Origin: Pandoraea faecigallinarum
GTDB taxonomy: Bacteria; Pseudomonadota; Gammaproteobacteria; Burkholderiales; Burkholderiaceae
Direction of reading: 5' to 3'
Length of the DNA stretch: 64,000 nucleotides
Assembly (NCBI RefSeq): GCF_001029105.3
Contig: NZ_CP011809.2
Location: forward strand, 40,369 to 104,368
The notes below the pieces were generated by a model that searched no databases, was not told the origin of the DNA, and saw nothing but the letters and a program-made list of their open reading frames with translations. The stretch's first letter is position 1; each line of letters starts with the position of its first letter. Below, one piece after another: positions 62,614 to 64,000 of this stretch. The position numbers and the translations under genes were made by a program.

Positions 62614-63004
62614 CGTCTGGATGGTCGTATCTGGCTTTGCGATGGCTGTGGCCATCGGCGGGGCGGTGTACTACCTCCTTCCGAGGCAGTCAGCGGAACC
62701 GGACGCCGGCGCTTTCAGCGTACCGCCCCAACCATCGACTGGCAACCGTGTACTTGTCGTGCCAGCTGACAATCCGCTGCTGACCGCCAGCCGCGGGCAA
62801 TTGGACCGGTGGGTTCCGCTTTATCCCATCCGCTGCGGGGAAATTCTCTTCGAAAAAGCGGACGCACATGCGAAGCATTTTTCGCGCTGCGTCGAAGAAA
62901 TCCGTAGTCGTGTCGCTCACTATACCGGCGCGTCCATTAGTCGTAATGACGTGCTTGACCCTCGGGTCAAGGCGCATTGGCAAGAAGTGATGGGAGCGAA
63001 ATAA
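62606..63004 (+). CDS. Small membrane-anchored transfer-operon protein, unknown
   Basis: This 132-residue protein has one N-terminal membrane segment (SVWMVVSGFAMAVAIGGAVYYLL) and a periplasmic part with two cysteines (YPIRCGEILF, HFSRCVEEIRSRVAHY) likely to form a disulfide. It ends NDVLDPRVKAHWQEV. It overlaps the lipoprotein gene by 8 bp and lies 1 bp before virB6, so it belongs to the operon. I do not recognise the family; an entry-exclusion or assembly role is possible. Confidence 0.65.
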   Translation: MRSVWMVVSGFAMAVAIGGAVYYLLPRQSAEPDAGAFSVPPQPSTGNRVLVVPADNPLLTASRGQLDRWVPLYPIRCGEILFEKADAHAKHFSRCVEEIRSRVAHYTGASISRNDVLDPRVKAHWQEVMGAK

Positions 63005-63005
63005 G

Positions 63006-63863
63006 ATGGCCACGATGTCCCTTCAGGGCTTGGTCGGTGCGGCGGACGGGGTCACTAGTTCGTTTCTGTCGCAAACGTACCCGGCCATCGCAAATGCAAT
63101 CTCGACTCCGCTTTACTTCGCTGCCGTGCTCTATTGGGCGATCTTTGGCTACAAGGTTTATGCGGGGTATGCCGGCGTCCAGTGGAAAGACTTCCTCGCG
63201 AAATGCGTCATGACGGTGGCGGTATTCGGCACGCTCAGTTGGGGTGGTCTGGCGCAGACGCTCTACAACGCCTTCGTGTCGTTCATGGAGGGTACTGCAT
63301 CAACAGTAATGGCGGGAAAGCCAACGGCAGAAATGATTGACGCGCTATGGAGCAACGTGGACGCGGTATCAACGGATCTCCGCAACGTCGATTTTTATCA
63401 ATTCGCCATGATCTGTGACGGCATTCTCCTGTTTGTCGTGAACTGCGTCTTGTTCGTCCTGGCGCTCGTGTACATGACCATCGCCAAGTTCGGGCTGGCG
63501 ATCACGATGGTGCTTTGCCCCCTGTTTCTCGGTTTTCTAATGTTCCCCGAAACACGGCAGTGGTTCATGAACTGGCTGAGCATGATGCTGACCTTCTGCT
63601 TTATGTACATCCTCGTGATTGCCATTATTCGCTTCGGTTTTATGGCCTTTGGTGATGCCATCGCTACGGCTGCAAAAGAAGCGCAATCTAGTGGCTTGGC
63701 GACCAGTGAGCAGACCGCACAAATCGCCATCGTGGAAGGCGCCTTGGTCATGTTCATGCTCCAAGTCAAGGAGTGGGCCGCTACGCTCTCCGGTGGGGCA
63801 ACCGTGCAGGGCGTGTCGTTGTTGTTGATGGTGGGGCGGATGTTCACAGGGGCGGCCAGATGA
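63006..63863 (+). CDS. virB6: VirB6/TrbL-type channel protein
   Basis: This 285-residue polytopic protein has about six membrane segments, including TPLYFAAVLYWAIFGYKVYAGY, ILLFVVNCVLFVLALVYMTIAKFGLAITMVLCPLFLGFLMF and MMLTFCFMYILVIAIIRFGFMAF. The P-x-F-L/PETRQWFMNW segment is typical of VirB6. It forms part of the inner-membrane translocation channel. ATGA overlap with virB8. Confidence 0.9.
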   Translation: MATMSLQGLVGAADGVTSSFLSQTYPAIANAISTPLYFAAVLYWAIFGYKVYAGYAGVQWKDFLAKCVMTVAVFGTLSWGGLAQTLYNAFVSFMEGTASTVMAGKPTAEMIDALWSNVDAVSTDLRNVDFYQFAMICDGILLFVVNCVLFVLALVYMTIAKFGLAITMVLCPLFLGFLMFPETRQWFMNWLSMMLTFCFMYILVIAIIRFGFMAFGDAIATAAKEAQSSGLATSEQTAQIAIVEGALVMFMLQVKEWAATLSGGATVQGVSLLLMVGRMFTGAAR

Positions 63864-64000
63864 ATTTCGGAAGTGCGACGTTCAAAGGCGACGTCAATAC
63901 CCAAAGTTTGCAACTGGGCGGCTCGAACAAGCTCAAGCAGGAGCGAAACCGCGCCTATTTGTTCATCGGTCTGCTGCTCTTAGTCGTCGGTGGCATGGCG
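63860..64000 (+). CDS. virB8: VirB8-type protein, 5' part (runs off window)
   Basis: The first 47 codons have a short cytoplasmic leader (FKGDVNTQSLQLGGSNKLKQERNRA), then a membrane segment YLFIGLLLLVVGGMA. The layout and position after virB6 indicate VirB8. The rest is outside the window. Confidence 0.75.
   Translation, partial: MNFGSATFKGDVNTQSLQLGGSNKLKQERNRAYLFIGLLLLVVGGMA

Overview
The window looks like part of a large plasmid from a member of the Burkholderiaceae. A fungus- or plant-associated relative of Mycetohabitans/Burkholderia is my best guess. The reasons are the GC-rich backbone, the Burkholderia-type ParA/ParB/replication module, the IS families present, and several effector-like genes. 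The genus is an inference from gene style, not shown by any marker gene. No rRNA, tRNA or CRISPR array was seen.

Layout. 1-7.8 kb is an IS pile-up (IS6, IS5, IS21, IS30) that preserves a ParE-type toxin-antitoxin pair and a small TraD-like mobilization gene beside a candidate oriT. 7.8-15.9 kb holds an AT-rich leucine-repeat protein and a metallophosphoesterase protein, both effector candidates, separated by IS5, IS21 and IS481-like sequence. 15.9-18.9 kb is nested IS6, IS5 and IS630. 18.9-23.1 kb is the plasmid core: parA, parB, two copies of an 11-bp palindromic site, a terminator, an inverted-repeat operator and a replication initiator gene. 23.6-24.2 kb is a YafQ/DinJ-type toxin-antitoxin pair. 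24.6-27.1 kb is more IS material.

27.1-29.5 kb carries a protein with two copies of a motif resembling the WEK(I/M)xxFF translocation domain of Salmonella SPI-2 effectors, a related short gene, and a frameshifted higBA. 29.7-36.4 kb is nested IS6, IS256 and IS5 sequence with a broken AT-rich gene, an integrase fragment, an intact higBA and a group II intron remnant. 36.5-43.5 kb has an IS256 interrupted by an IS110-family element, a J-domain gene coupled to a small gene, and a tyrosine recombinase followed by the truncated start of a Tn3-type transposase. 43.5-47.9 kb is an IS6-bounded block with a second partition operon, an 8-bp-periodic centromere-like array and mqsRA. 48-50.6 kb is a copper receptor plus a DUF2946 gene. 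51.2-54.5 kb is a resolvase split by IS66. 54.7-57.5 kb is a three-gene operon (MFS transporter, TenI/ThiE-like protein, LuxR regulator). 57.6-64 kb has two divergent Arc-like regulators and then a VirB-type conjugation operon (virB2, B3, B4, B5, a lipoprotein, a small membrane protein, virB6, start of virB8).

How it fits together. Replication/partition, a second partition locus, a candidate oriT and a VirB operon describe a self-transmissible or once-mobile replicon. At least six toxin-antitoxin loci (one broken) add maintenance functions. Eight full or partial copies of one IS6-type element, plus a short remnant and two further IS6-type elements, sit at most junctions, usually with non-matching flanks. 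This fits cointegrate formation and deletion and suggests that several ancestral plasmids were fused. Effector-like genes recur in one arrangement: an effector on the minus strand, then a conserved GGTGAACACCTGAGGTG-type repeat, then a Fur-box-like element, then a toxin-antitoxin operon on the plus strand.
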